Shown here piece by piece: positions 16,186 through 25,100 of a stretch of DNA of 64,000 nt; position 1 is the stretch's first letter; every line of letters begins with the position of its first letter. Below the pieces are notes generated by a model. The model saw only the letters and a list, made by a program, of their open reading frames with translations, had not been told where the DNA came from and did not search any database. This stretch comes from UBA7672 sp044224605. Lineage in GTDB: Bacteria > Pseudomonadota > Alphaproteobacteria > Caulobacterales > Hyphomonadaceae. The stretch is taken from NCBI GenBank assembly GCA_044224605.1, contig JBGAKC010000012.1, positions 1 to 64,000 of the forward strand. The letters run 5' to 3'. Both the position numbers and the translations under genes were made by a program.

Positions 16186-18423
16186 ATGGCTCGCGACGGC
16201 GATCTCGCCACAAGCGCCCCCGTCATGCCGCCTCCGGCGGAAGCGGAAATCCTGCTCGCAAGCCGGAGTCTCGCGAACGGGCTGATGGAGACCGACCTCG
16301 TTGTTCCAACGGCGCGGTGCGCCGGTTGCATCAGATCCATCGAAGGCGCGCTCATCAAGCTGGAAAATGTCGTTGATGCGCGGGTCAACTTGTCGACGCG
16401 GAGGGTGAAGGTGAAATGGCGCGCGGGGAGTTCACCCCCGCCGCTCGTCAAGACACTGACGCAGACGGGTTACGACGCCACGCTGTCTTCGCTCGAAACC
16501 GAAACCCGCGATCCGGAGATGGACCGCCTCGTGCGGGCAACAGCCGTCGCCGGCTTCGCCATGATGAATATCATGCTGCTCTCGGTGTCGATCTGGTCCG
16601 GCGCCGATCCGGCGCTTCGCAATGTCTTCCATGTCATCTCAGCCGTTCTGGCGGCGCCCGTTGTCATCTATTCGGGACGTATATTCTTTGAATCGGCCTG
16701 GGCCGCCCTCAAGGTGGGAAAGGCCAACATGGATGTGCCGATCGCCGTCGGCATTCTGCTCACTTTTGGGCTCAGCGCCTACGACACGCTGCAAAAGGGT
16801 CCGCACGCATATTTCGACGCGGCAACGTCACTTATCTTCGTTCTGCTGGTCGGCCGCACGCTCGACCACATGATGCGGCGCAAGGCGAGAACGGCTGTGA
16901 TGGGTCTCGCCCGTCTCATGCCGCGTGGTGCAACCGTCGTCGCTTCCAGTGGCCAGCGCGCCTACACCTCGACCGACCTTATCCGCACGGGGGAGGTTGT
17001 GCTTGTGCAGGCAGGCGATCGGATCCCGCTCGACGGCGTGATTCTGAAAGGCGACGCCGATCTCGATACAGCGATCGTCAATGGCGAGAGCACGCCCGTC
17101 CGCGCGGGACCTGGCTCCGCCGTCCTGTCGGGCATGCTCAACATCAATGGCAGCATCGAGGTGCAGGTCAGCCGCGCGATGCCGGATTCATTCATCGCCA
17201 GCATGATCGGCATGATGGAAGCGGCGGAAACCGGTCGCGCAGGCTACCGCCGTCTCGCTGATCGTGCAGCCTCTCTCTATACCCCCGTCGTTCATGCGCT
17301 CGCCGCCGTCAGCTTCATGGCCTGGATGCTTGCGACGGGAAGCTGGCATCAGGCGCTCACCATCGCGGTCGCCGTGCTTGTCATCACCTGCCCCTGCGCG
17401 CTGGGCCTTGCTGTACCCATGGTCCATGTGATGGCGGCGCGGCGTCTGTTCGAACTCAGGCTCGCCCTCAAGGATGGCAGCGCGCTGGAGCGCGCGGCCG
17501 AAATCGACACGATTGTCTTCGACAAGACCGGCACGCTCACCTTTGGCATAATGCAGGTCGTCGCGCACACGCTCGCGGAAGACGATCTGCGCGCCGCAAT
17601 CGCGCTGGCCGCCTGTTCGCGCCACCCCGTGTCGCGGGCAATTGCCAGCCTTGAAGCGAATGGCGCCCTGCTAACCGTTGAGAGTTTCCGCGAGTATGCG
17701 GGCTTCGGCGTCGAGGGCCAAATCGGAGATCACGTCTACCGGCTAGGTCGCCCGGACTGGTTGCAGGACGCCCCCATTGGCGCGGGTGTTGTGCTCACGA
17801 AGGACGCAAGAGTCGTCGGACAATTCGAATTGGCGGACAGGGTGCGTCCTGAAGCTCGCGATACGATCGCGGATCTTCGCGGGCGCGGCTATCGCATCGA
17901 GATCCTCTCGGGTGACGGTGAGGGCGCGGTTGCCAGCCTCGCCGCCTATCTCGGCGTCACCGATTTTCGTTTTGCGATGAAGCCGGGAGACAAGGTTCGC
18001 CGTCTCGATGACCTTCGCCATGCGGGCCGGAGAGTTTTGATGGTGGGCGATGGTCTCAACGACGCCCCTGCCCTGTCTGCCGCTCATGTCTCCATGGCGC
18101 CGGGCGAGGCTGCCGATATCGGGCGCGCGGCGGCGGATTTCGTTTTTCTGGGCGGAATGAAGTGCGTTGCCGACGCCTTGGAGATTTCCAGGAAGGCTCG
18201 GCGCCTTGTTCACCAGAATATCGCTCTCGCCGTCATCTACAATGCCATAGCTGTCCCATTCGCCCTCGCAGGCCTCGTCACACCTTTCCTTGCCGCGATT
18301 GCGATGTCCGCGTCCTCGCTGACGGTCGTGTTCAACGCCTTGAGATTGTCGCCGGCTTCTCGCCAGAGCGATGCAAGCCGCTCATGGCGGGCGAGCCGGG
18401 CAGTTGCGGGAGTTTCGCCATGA
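16186..18423 (+). CDS. ccoI: Copper-translocating P1B-ATPase for cbb3 assembly (CcoI/FixI)
   Basis: From ATG 16186 the protein has 745 residues. A heavy-metal-associated domain carries C45-AG-C48 (ARCAGCIRSIE). Eight membrane helices follow, with the C402-P-C404 transport motif (TCPCALGLAVP). The phosphorylated aspartate is D446 in DKTGTLTFG. The ATP-binding and hinge motif is GDGLNDAPAL. It moves copper toward the periplasm for insertion into the CcoN CuB site. Its stop overlaps the ccoS start (ATGA). Confidence 0.94.
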   Translation: MARDGDLATSAPVMPPPAEAEILLASRSLANGLMETDLVVPTARCAGCIRSIEGALIKLENVVDARVNLSTRRVKVKWRAGSSPPPLVKTLTQTGYDATLSSLETETRDPEMDRLVRATAVAGFAMMNIMLLSVSIWSGADPALRNVFHVISAVLAAPVVIYSGRIFFESAWAALKVGKANMDVPIAVGILLTFGLSAYDTLQKGPHAYFDAATSLIFVLLVGRTLDHMMRRKARTAVMGLARLMPRGATVVASSGQRAYTSTDLIRTGEVVLVQAGDRIPLDGVILKGDADLDTAIVNGESTPVRAGPGSAVLSGMLNINGSIEVQVSRAMPDSFIASMIGMMEAAETGRAGYRRLADRAASLYTPVVHALAAVSFMAWMLATGSWHQALTIAVAVLVITCPCALGLAVPMVHVMAARRLFELRLALKDGSALERAAEIDTIVFDKTGTLTFGIMQVVAHTLAEDDLRAAIALAACSRHPVSRAIASLEANGALLTVESFREYAGFGVEGQIGDHVYRLGRPDWLQDAPIGAGVVLTKDARVVGQFELADRVRPEARDTIADLRGRGYRIEILSGDGEGAVASLAAYLGVTDFRFAMKPGDKVRRLDDLRHAGRRVLMVGDGLNDAPALSAAHVSMAPGEAADIGRAAADFVFLGGMKCVADALEISRKARRLVHQNIALAVIYNAIAVPFALAGLVTPFLAAIAMSASSLTVVFNALRLSPASRQSDASRSWRASRAVAGVSP

Positions 18424-18674
18424 GCGTCCTGGTCTGGCTGGTGCCGATCGCACTTCTAATGGGCGCCATAGGCCTCGCAGCTTTCTTCTGGTCGCTCAGG
18501 TCTGGACAGTACGAAGACCTGTCAGGCGCCGCAGAAAGAATTCTGCTCGCGGAAGATGATCATCCGACTCCGTCGCCCCAGGATACGGGGCAAGCCTCCA
18601 ATAGAGACCCCCGCGTTTCGGTCCAGCCTGCAACAGGCAAGAACGAACGCCGCCATCGAGGATCCAACAGATGA
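18420..18674 (+). CDS. ccoS: cbb3 oxidase maturation protein CcoS
   Basis: From the ATG overlapping the ccoI stop this gives 84 residues. The first 45 match CcoS: MSVLVWLVPIALLMGAIGLA, then FFWSLRSGQYEDLSGAAERIL, where W-x-x-x-S-G-Q-[YF]-[ED]-D-L is the family signature. The C-terminal 40 residues are a polar, proline-rich extension longer than in most CcoS proteins (often 50-60 residues). CcoS is needed for heme and copper loading of cbb3 oxidases. Confidence 0.9.
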   Translation: MSVLVWLVPIALLMGAIGLAAFFWSLRSGQYEDLSGAAERILLAEDDHPTPSPQDTGQASNRDPRVSVQPATGKNERRHRGSNR

Positions 18675-18808
18675 CAAAAGCCGCCAGGAAGAGGAAAGCA
18701 GGCTGGATCGTCACCCTGGCGGTCCTGTGCGGCGCCGCCGTTATTGTCCCGAGCATGATCTCGCTCGGCATCAGCGTGTTTCAGGCGGTGGTCGACCTGA
18801 TCTCATGA
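18671..18808 (+). CDS. 45-aa membrane protein translationally coupled to ccoS
   Basis: The ATG overlaps the ccoS stop (ATGA), and the 45-residue frame reads MTKAARKRKAGWIVTLAVLC followed by further hydrophobic residues and VDLIS. A basic start and a single membrane helix suggest an N-in bitopic protein. No homologue is recognised. It occupies the position where assembly genes would be expected in an operon that lacks ccoH, but it is far too short to be CcoH. Confidence 0.5.
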   Translation: MTKAARKRKAGWIVTLAVLCGAAVIVPSMISLGISVFQAVVDLIS

Positions 18809-18836
18809 TTGCCATTCCAGCACACAGCACAATTCC

Positions 18837-19049
18837 TCACAGATCATCAGCGGCGCGTATCATGGCTGCATAAAGCTCCCGGACCAATTCTCGACCCTTC
18901 GCGCTTTCCTCAAACTGTTCCAGCGCAGAACTTGCGATAATCCGGCCATGCGCCGAACACTCAACCGTCCAGCCCCGGTCGAAGATCAACGTCCATTCGA
19001 ACGCCTCTTGTTGTGCGATACGATATCGCTTGATCCGCCTGCCGCCCAT
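18837..19049 (-). CDS. Small conserved-looking protein (70 aa)
   Basis: A 70-residue, soluble, charged protein: YRIAQQEAFEWTLIFDRGWTVECSAHG then a helix ending in RELVRELYAAMI. The first half looks like a small beta sheet and the second like a helix. It is convergent with the end of the cbb3 operon and divergent from the histidine kinase. I do not recognise the family, and the start is the first available in the frame. Confidence 0.45.
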   Translation of the reverse strand: MGGRRIKRYRIAQQEAFEWTLIFDRGWTVECSAHGRIIASSALEQFEESAKGRELVRELYAAMIRAADDL

Positions 19050-19172
19050 CCATCATGCTAGCCACCGATGGGCGCGACGTCCATTCACAGGCGCTTACGC
19101 GCTGGGAATTGCCGTTGCAGCCGACAAACCCGGCATCTCGCCAAGCCTGAGCGCCATTAGGCCGCACACTTT

Positions 19173-19201
19173 CTGACCGCCTGCGACAAAAGACCGGTCA
19201 G
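19173..19201. repeat. Inverted repeat upstream of the hybrid kinase
   Basis: CTGACCG (19173-19179) and CGGTCAG (19195-19201) are perfect inverted 7-mers separated by 15 bases, 56 bases upstream of the kinase start. It could be an operator or a hairpin; nothing identifies a binding protein. Confidence 0.3.
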
Positions 19202-19256
19202 GCAGCCGAGCGGGATTAGCTAAATTGCAGCTTCGGCGTGCCATGACGGTCTTCGC

Positions 19257-20750
19257 ATGACAAATGAGATGCCCCTAAAGGCGGTTTGGTCAGAGATCGC
19301 TGAAGAAGTTGCTGGCATCGGCTTCTGGCGGATGGACTTCGCCACCGGTGTCGTCGACTGGTCGCCGAACATGTTCCGATTGTTCGAATTCCCGTTTGGC
19401 CCTGCGCCCAACGCCGAACAGACGATGAGCCGCATTCATCCCGACGACCGCGCCGACGCTTATATCGATCTGTCTTCCAACCTGCAGGTTGGAGGCCACA
19501 TTACGATTTCACGCATCCTGCTTCCATCCGGCGGCGTTCGCGTGGTCGAGTCGCGCACGCTCGCGCAGAGAGACGCGCTGGGCGAAGTGATCTCCATCGT
19601 CGGCTCGGTGCAGGACATCACCGACCGGGCAGCACGAGAACGCAGGCTTGTGCATGGGAACGAACTCACAGGCCAAGGTGCATTTCAACCGCAATCCATG
19701 GCGGCTGACCTGAGCCACGAAATGCGCACGCCGCTGATGGCGATCATCGGCTATGCGCACCTGTTGATGGCCAGGAAAGACATGCCGGAAGCTGCCCGGC
19801 GCGACCTCGAAAATCTTAATCAATCCGGTCATGCGCTCTTGTCTGTCGCTAATACCGTCCTGGGTCGCGCCAAGGCGGCCACCCTCGCTGCGACCGCGGC
19901 TGCGCCAGTGGCCATCGGTGCCCTCGTTGACAATGTGCTGGATGTTTTCTCCCAACAGGCCGCGCTCAAGGCCATTGCGCTTCGACATATCGCTGATGCC
20001 GACTTCCCGGCTTTCCTCGAAACGCACGCGGATGCGCTCACCCAGATCCTGATCAATCTGGTCGGCAACGCCCTCAAGTTCACGGACCGCGGATCGATCA
20101 CTGTTTCGACCGACTATGACGCACATTTCGGCACCCTCTCGATTGTCGTGGCTGACACGGGGCGGGGCTTTGACAGCGCGACTCGCGAGGCCTTGTTCCA
20201 ACGCTTCTTCCAGGGCGTTGGCGCGTCCGCTCTTCCTTCCGGCACGGGCCTGGGCCTCTCGATCTGCAAGGGCCTGGTTGAAGCCCTAGAAGGATCGATC
20301 GAGGTGGAGAGCGCTCCAGGCTTGGGGGCACGTTTCACCGTCCGGCTGCATGCTCAGGAAGCAGCGGCTCCCAGCAGCGCGGATTCGGGTCGCGCGACAG
20401 CCAAAGTCCTCATCATTGACGACCATCCCGCAAATCGCGAGATCGCAGCTCGGATATTGGCGGACGCGGGCGCGTTGGTAGTCGCGGCGGAGACTGCGTC
20501 GGCGGGTCTCGAGGCTGCATCAGCCCAGCCCTTCGACCTTATTCTTCTGGATCTCAATCTTCCGGACATGACCGGCGCCGAGGTCGCCAGAGCCATACAA
20601 TCCGGCGCTGGGCCGAATGTCCTCACCCGTGTTTGCGCATTCACGGCCGCGGATATCGAAGCGACGTCTCTTCCCCAAGGCTTCGCCCGGCTTCTGAAGA
20701 AGCCATACGATCCGGTTGCGCTTGTTGAACTGGCGTTTGGGCATCAATGA
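19257..20750 (+). CDS. Hybrid sensor histidine kinase (PAS-HisKA-HATPase-REC)
   Basis: A 497-residue soluble hybrid kinase. Residues about 15-125 form a PAS/PAC sensor (IGFWRMDFATGVVDWSPNMF; RIHPDDR; GSVQDITDR). The H box is LSHEMRTPL with phospho-acceptor H154. The ATPase domain has NLVGNALKF, VADTGRGFD and GTGLGLSICKGL. A receiver domain (about 383-497) has the acidic pair in IIDDHPANR, D432 in LLDLNLPDMTG and the conserved Lys in LLKKPYDP. There are no membrane helices, so the signal is cytoplasmic. No response regulator or phosphotransfer gene is adjacent. Confidence 0.92.
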   Translation: MTNEMPLKAVWSEIAEEVAGIGFWRMDFATGVVDWSPNMFRLFEFPFGPAPNAEQTMSRIHPDDRADAYIDLSSNLQVGGHITISRILLPSGGVRVVESRTLAQRDALGEVISIVGSVQDITDRAARERRLVHGNELTGQGAFQPQSMAADLSHEMRTPLMAIIGYAHLLMARKDMPEAARRDLENLNQSGHALLSVANTVLGRAKAATLAATAAAPVAIGALVDNVLDVFSQQAALKAIALRHIADADFPAFLETHADALTQILINLVGNALKFTDRGSITVSTDYDAHFGTLSIVVADTGRGFDSATREALFQRFFQGVGASALPSGTGLGLSICKGLVEALEGSIEVESAPGLGARFTVRLHAQEAAAPSSADSGRATAKVLIIDDHPANREIAARILADAGALVVAAETASAGLEAASAQPFDLILLDLNLPDMTGAEVARAIQSGAGPNVLTRVCAFTAADIEATSLPQGFARLLKKPYDPVALVELAFGHQ

Positions 20751-20853
20751 CATGATCAGCTCACTCAATCGCCGCTACGCGGACATTGGTGAGACGACAA
20801 CACGGCGATCAATTGCCCAATGAGAGATGCTGCGGGCGGCGGCGCAACAAGAG

Positions 20854-21270
20854 CTAATGCCGTCGGACTTCTGGATGACTGAGGCTGGCCAGAACTGCCT
20901 CGAGGCCAGCAACAAGCGAAGATTGCAAGTTGGGCGTGAGCGTCGTGATAGCCGCAGCTAGACGAAGCGATGGGTCGTGCGTGAGGATATCTCGCCCGGC
21001 TTGCGTGATGTCCAACCGGCGCTCTGCGGCCTCACACACTAGTCCGGACATGAGAAGACGATCGACGATCGCCGCGCATGCTTTGTCGTCGACACCCAGA
21101 AATCGCTGCAGGCCCGCACGCGTCCGCGCTTCATTCCCCGCTTGAACGAGAAACCGTAGCACCGGCCAGTCCGTGAGGTGTCGTTCATCCGCTCCAGAGC
21201 GAACATAAGCGCTGCGAACCGCCATCTCTAACAGGCGTGCGATTGCAGGAGCTCGATCCATGTTTGCCAT
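20854..21270 (-). CDS. MarR-like winged-helix regulator
   Basis: A 138-residue protein with the MarR layout: an N-terminal dimerisation helix, HLTDWPVLRFLVQAGNE, the recognition region TRAGLQRFLGVDDKACAAIVDRLL, and a wing ending in RRLDITQAGRDILTHD. The T-x-x-G-R-x-[IL]-L motif after the wing is typical. It converges on the kinase gene. No ligand can be inferred. Confidence 0.75.
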   Translation of the reverse strand: MANMDRAPAIARLLEMAVRSAYVRSGADERHLTDWPVLRFLVQAGNEARTRAGLQRFLGVDDKACAAIVDRLLMSGLVCEAAERRLDITQAGRDILTHDPSLRLAAAITTLTPNLQSSLVAGLEAVLASLSHPEVRRH

Positions 21271-21483
21271 CCAAGCACCTTCATCTGCGCGCTATCACGG
21301 CAGCTGATCCTTCCGCATGCTATCGAACCAGCGGGCAAAAGTTGTCTTAACGTGGTTCGATTATCACAAAAGGGCCGCCAACTCTTCCTGAATTCATCCC
21401 AACCGGAATTGGACGGTCAGTCGGCACTGGCCCACTGACGAAATGAGGCGACGTTCGGAAGACAGATGGCTCTCATGTCGCAC

Positions 21484-21517
21484 GAGGCGCGTCTACGCCG
21501 CTAGCGCGACGCGCCTC
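21484..21517. terminator. Hairpin 2 downstream of the ParB-like gene
   Basis: GAGGCGCGTC (21484-21493) and GACGCGCCTC (21508-21517) form a perfect 10-bp stem with a 14-base loop. It lies 3' of the ParB-like gene, behind the hairpin at 21527. No T-run follows on either strand. Confidence 0.4.
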
Positions 21518-21526
21518 AGACGGACG

Positions 21527-21552
21527 CCCGCCCGGCCCCAAGGCCGGGCGGG
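21527..21552. terminator. Strong hairpin directly after the ParB-like gene
   Basis: CCCGCCCGGCC and GGCCGGGCGGG form a perfect 11-bp stem around a 4-base loop, starting 7 bases beyond the parB-like stop codon. It is likely a transcription end for the minus-strand gene, although a T-run is missing. Confidence 0.5.
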
Positions 21553-21559
21553 TTCATCG

Positions 21560-23539
21560 TCAAGCCGCAACCGTCTCCTCCAACGGGCGCGTGACCGTGT
21601 ATGCGCCTTTGGCCGGCTCAATGATGAATATGTCCGGCACGTACAGTTCCCTGGCGTAGGCTGCGGCCGCGCGGCTCGCGAGCTCGTCCTTCTTCAGTTT
21701 GCTCAATGCCTTCAATTGCGCGTCACGCTGCTTTTCCTTGAAGTTCTCCATCGGCGGGCTATCACGGAGAACCTGCAGAAGTTCCGCTTTCGGCAGACGT
21801 GACCAGAACTGGTCGTCGGCCTGCCAGAACTCCTTCATGTCGACGCGGAGCGCATCACACAGCCTATCGGCAATCCCTTGCCGGGCGCGGTCTCCCGGCC
21901 CACCCCGCTCATGGGTGAGATCAACGCTCTGCGCGGTCAGTACAGCCAGCGTACTCAGCAACGTCTCGCGCGATTGCTCCAGACACCATGGGAGAACGTC
22001 AGCCTCGTCCAGCGGAAGCCTGCCTTCCTGCTGCGATAGGACATCCTGAAGCTCATCGAAGTCTTCGACATTCGCCGCGTGAGCCGAGACGTCCACGCCA
22101 GGCATGGCCACATGGAGACGTTGGCGCTGGATCATTGCGGCCACGGCAAGCGCCAAGGACGCATCCACGTCCGTCGCAAGCTTGAAGCGGATTGCACGCG
22201 TTCGGGCGAGAGACAGGTCACGGATAAGCGCCTTCGGCAAGCCCGACTCGACGACCGGTTCGTCGGGTCGATCCGGCCCAGCATCGTCGTCGACCTCGGA
22301 AGCTCTGTCTTTCTGTTGCGCCTTCCGGATTTCGCGGACCGCCTTCTCATCGCTGGCGCGCACAACACCGCAAACGGTCGCGAGTTCGCCGTCATAGGAA
22401 ATCGACAGAACGACACCAGACAAGGCCATAAGCGCGGGATTCCACACACGCGCTGCCTGCCGGATCGTTTCAATCTGCGCGGCCAGATCGTCGCGCGTGT
22501 CCCAGCGGGGGTCTTCTTCGATGCTGTCAGCGTCAATCGCCTCGTCCAGCGCTTCCATCTCGCTCCGAAGCCGAGTGAGTTCTGTCTCTTCCTCCGGCGT
22601 GTGGTCGCGCCAGTCTGGTTGAAGTCGCGTCCCGCCAATCGAGCCGCCGCTCAGGCTCACGTCCACCCATCCCCAACCCGCATCGGCAAACGAAGCGCGA
22701 TAACCTTCCAGCTTCTGCTCAGCCAGCTGTGTGATCAGCGCAGGATCGCCGATGTAGACGGCATCCTCGTCAAACAGATCCCGCACGATAGCGCCTCCGG
22801 CGACCTCATAAGCTTCAAGGCCCACGAAGATCGCAAGCCGGTCGCCTGCGCGCATGCGGTCGCCCATCAGACGGGCGCGAACGGTGGAGGCGTGGGTGAC
22901 AGGTTTACCGAGGGACTTGAACACGGCATCCTGCTGAGCGTGATCGTCCACCAGGCAGAAGGCGCGTGCTGCATCGAGCGTGACGTCACCACGTTTCCAC
23001 GCTGCCTTGATCTTCGGTGACAGCTTGGCTAGCGCCAGACGCTGCTGCACGTGGCGGAGGGTGACGCCAAAGCGGCGGGCGACCGCCTCGGGGCTGGCGC
23101 CTTCGTCAACCAGCTGGCCGTAGGCGTCCACTTCGTCCATGGCGTCCATGTCCACACGCTGAATGTTCTCAGCGAGCGACGCTTCTCGCGCCTGCTCGTT
23201 TGGTAGCACCCCGCAAGGCACGGCATAATCGCGCGCAATCGAGCCTGCCTTGACGAGCGCCTTGAGGGCGGCGAGCCGGCGACCGCCGGCGACGACTTCG
23301 AACTTGCCATCCTCGCTGGCGACGACATTGAGGTTCTGGAGAAGCCCATGCGCGAGGATCGAAGCGGCAAGCGCATCGATGTCGGCCTTCCTGTCCTTCT
23401 TGCGGACGTTCAGCTGCGAAGCCATCAGCTTGTTAAGCGGGATTTGCTGAAGAGATGAGGATTCAGACACTGGAAGCTCCTTGAGCTTCCCGGCTGCAGA
23501 ATGCGACACCGGGGCCGCTGTCGCGGCACGTCCTGTCAC
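21560..23539 (-). CDS. Large ParB/Spo0J-type protein of mobile element
   Basis: A 659-residue protein with an N-terminal ParB CTPase domain: IPLNKLMASQLNVRKKD, ILAHGLLQNLNVVA, FEVVAGGRRLAALKALV, and LAENIQRVDMDAMDEVDAY, where GGRR and ENIQR are the nucleotide-binding boxes. A ParB HTH follows: ASPEAVARRFGVTLRHVQQRLALAKLSP. The remaining 450 residues have acidic stretches and no known domain. Chromosomal ParB has about 300 residues; this long type is common on integrative elements and plasmids. No ParA is adjacent, so a role in regulation or DNA binding rather than simple partition is possible. Confidence 0.82.
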   Translation of the reverse strand: MTGRAATAAPVSHSAAGKLKELPVSESSSLQQIPLNKLMASQLNVRKKDRKADIDALAASILAHGLLQNLNVVASEDGKFEVVAGGRRLAALKALVKAGSIARDYAVPCGVLPNEQAREASLAENIQRVDMDAMDEVDAYGQLVDEGASPEAVARRFGVTLRHVQQRLALAKLSPKIKAAWKRGDVTLDAARAFCLVDDHAQQDAVFKSLGKPVTHASTVRARLMGDRMRAGDRLAIFVGLEAYEVAGGAIVRDLFDEDAVYIGDPALITQLAEQKLEGYRASFADAGWGWVDVSLSGGSIGGTRLQPDWRDHTPEEETELTRLRSEMEALDEAIDADSIEEDPRWDTRDDLAAQIETIRQAARVWNPALMALSGVVLSISYDGELATVCGVVRASDEKAVREIRKAQQKDRASEVDDDAGPDRPDEPVVESGLPKALIRDLSLARTRAIRFKLATDVDASLALAVAAMIQRQRLHVAMPGVDVSAHAANVEDFDELQDVLSQQEGRLPLDEADVLPWCLEQSRETLLSTLAVLTAQSVDLTHERGGPGDRARQGIADRLCDALRVDMKEFWQADDQFWSRLPKAELLQVLRDSPPMENFKEKQRDAQLKALSKLKKDELASRAAAAYARELYVPDIFIIEPAKGAYTVTRPLEETVAA

Positions 23540-23713
23540 GCCCGACGGCGCGTTCGGCGCTCAAGGGCGAAGAGCGCAGCGTCCCTTGAAGGCCGAACGG
23601 TGGCGGGCGAGGACGAGCGGTCAGCGACGGCACTTGTGAGCATCACGCAGCTGTCCGAACCAGTAATGCCCAGCCAGGGTCCGGACGCGTGGCAGCTCTA
23701 ACAAAATGACGTC

Positions 23714-24550
23714 TCAGGAAGCCGAGGCCGTCTCTTTCTCTATGGCGTGGACTGCCCACCGCCACGATTTGGCGCGTATGTAAGAGTCCGCAATCATCCC
23801 TGATTGAATTCCAACCGCGCGCAAGTGCGTTTCGGGAGTCCACAATTTAGCGGGCTCTGCAGGCTGATACGACCAAACCGTACAGCCACTCATTCCACGC
23901 AATCGTGGCAGCCTTTTGAGCGATCCATCGTCATCGCGACCTTGGCTATGGTGGGCAAAGAACAGGTCCACATCCGCTAAAATGGGCTCGCGATGCTGAT
24001 TGTCGATTGCGTCCTCAGGCGGACGCAACAGGCGATTAGTCAGGATGGCAAAGGGCGGGTGCTCAACGTCCGCGGTCGTCGGTTGCCGATTCCGCACGTC
24101 GGAGGGGTAGCCAATTAGCAGGCACGATCCCTCCTCAGGGCACTCGGCAACCATATCCGAAGTTATAACCGTCCATCCCTTTCGGAGCTTCTGTCCTGAT
24201 TTTTCACCGAGGATTTCAAGCACCGCGACATCAAGAAAGGTGTCTGCCGGCCGCGTCACTCTCAGATTACCGAGCGTAATAAGATCCGCCTTACCTTCAT
24301 GTCGATGAGGAATTACGATTCGTTCGATCGCCGTTCCGTCAAGGACATGATTTGCGGTGACGAGAAAAAGTCGCGACGCATGGGAAAATAAAGTTCCGGT
24401 CCCTATCTCGTCAAAGTCCTCAACATCTTGCGAGGAGCCACGGTAGGTGAACAGCGGCACGGCGACCCGCTCCGCATAATTTCGAATGGCCCGCTTTTCG
24501 AACTGCTCAATCATACGGTCCAATATTCTGCATAGGCCTCTTCCATTCAA
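23714..24550 (-). CDS. Trypsin-like serine protease-fold protein
   Basis: A 278-residue protein with the trypsin-like triad in order: H68 in LFLVTANHVLDG (preceded by GTGTLF), D107 in FLDVAVLEI, and S221 in LRGMSGCTVW, the G-x-S-G nucleophile motif. There is no signal peptide, so it should act in the cytoplasm. Met13 is an alternative start. It lies 25 bases downstream of the TraF-type peptidase gene and is probably cotranscribed with lysR and traF. Cytoplasmic trypsin-like proteins of this kind also occur in defence loci; its substrate is unknown. Confidence 0.75.
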   Translation of the reverse strand: MNGRGLCRILDRMIEQFEKRAIRNYAERVAVPLFTYRGSSQDVEDFDEIGTGTLFSHASRLFLVTANHVLDGTAIERIVIPHRHEGKADLITLGNLRVTRPADTFLDVAVLEILGEKSGQKLRKGWTVITSDMVAECPEEGSCLLIGYPSDVRNRQPTTADVEHPPFAILTNRLLRPPEDAIDNQHREPILADVDLFFAHHSQGRDDDGSLKRLPRLRGMSGCTVWSYQPAEPAKLWTPETHLRAVGIQSGMIADSYIRAKSWRWAVHAIEKETASAS

Positions 24551-24575
24551 GATGGCGAGGCCTCCTGACCAACCG

Positions 24576-25100
24576 TCAGAAGGTCATGATCGAATGAACC
24601 GGGCCGACTATATCGACGGCAGAGGAGACGCCAAAGTATCTTCCGTCAAAAGAGTTGTCTGCATCGCCCAGCAGGAACACATCGCCGATCTCGAGCACAT
24701 GGCACCCAGACCAGGACGGCAGAAGTTGATCCTGTCGCGCCAAGGCAGCCGCCACGCCGTTGATTGTGACCTCTTGGCCCTTCCGGCAAACCTCGTCGCC
24801 TGCATCGGCTGCAACGCGCTTCATCAGAAGCCGGCCGTCCTTGAGAACCCCGGATGCTCGCAACAGCTCCAGTAGATGACCGGACGGCTTCAACGCAACA
24901 CGGTCGTCACGGCGCCAGTCCCTGTCCTCAATGATGTAGAGTCCCGTCGGTATGCTCGGCGTGAAATTCCACACCAGGCGCGGGTTCGAGGTCGTCATGC
25001 TTACACCAAGCATGGCAACTGCGATAACGGATACGACCAGCAATGCGACTTGCTTGGAACGGCGGCTGACAAACCTGGCCAAGGGCCACCCAAGGCTCAC
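24576..25100 (-). CDS. traF: TraF-type S26 signal peptidase of the conjugation system
   Basis: A 174-residue membrane-anchored peptidase: one N-terminal helix (about 17-36), then S49 in NFTPSIPTGLYII (nucleophile) and K94 in LLMKRVAADAGD (general base), and LLGDADNSFDGRYFG at the C-terminus. In RP4, TraF processes the TrbC pilin precursor, and a trbC gene is present here. Its start overlaps the lysR stop by 4 bases, so the two are coupled. Confidence 0.88.
   Translation of the reverse strand: MSLGWPLARFVSRRSKQVALLVVSVIAVAMLGVSMTTSNPRLVWNFTPSIPTGLYIIEDRDWRRDDRVALKPSGHLLELLRASGVLKDGRLLMKRVAADAGDEVCRKGQEVTINGVAAALARQDQLLPSWSGCHVLEIGDVFLLGDADNSFDGRYFGVSSAVDIVGPVHSIMTF

Noticed and set aside
15552..16451. 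Minus-strand open frame (299 aa) opposite DUF2189 and ccoI
   Set aside because: It is antisense to two recognised genes of the cbb3 operon and has no family resemblance.
18671..18808. CcoH (FixH) for the gene after ccoS
   Set aside because: The protein has only 45 residues and lacks the periplasmic part of CcoH (about 150 residues).
22079..23020. Plus-strand open frame (313 aa) opposite the ParB-like gene
   Set aside because: It is antisense to a recognised ParB CTPase/HTH protein; high GC leaves long open frames on the other strand.
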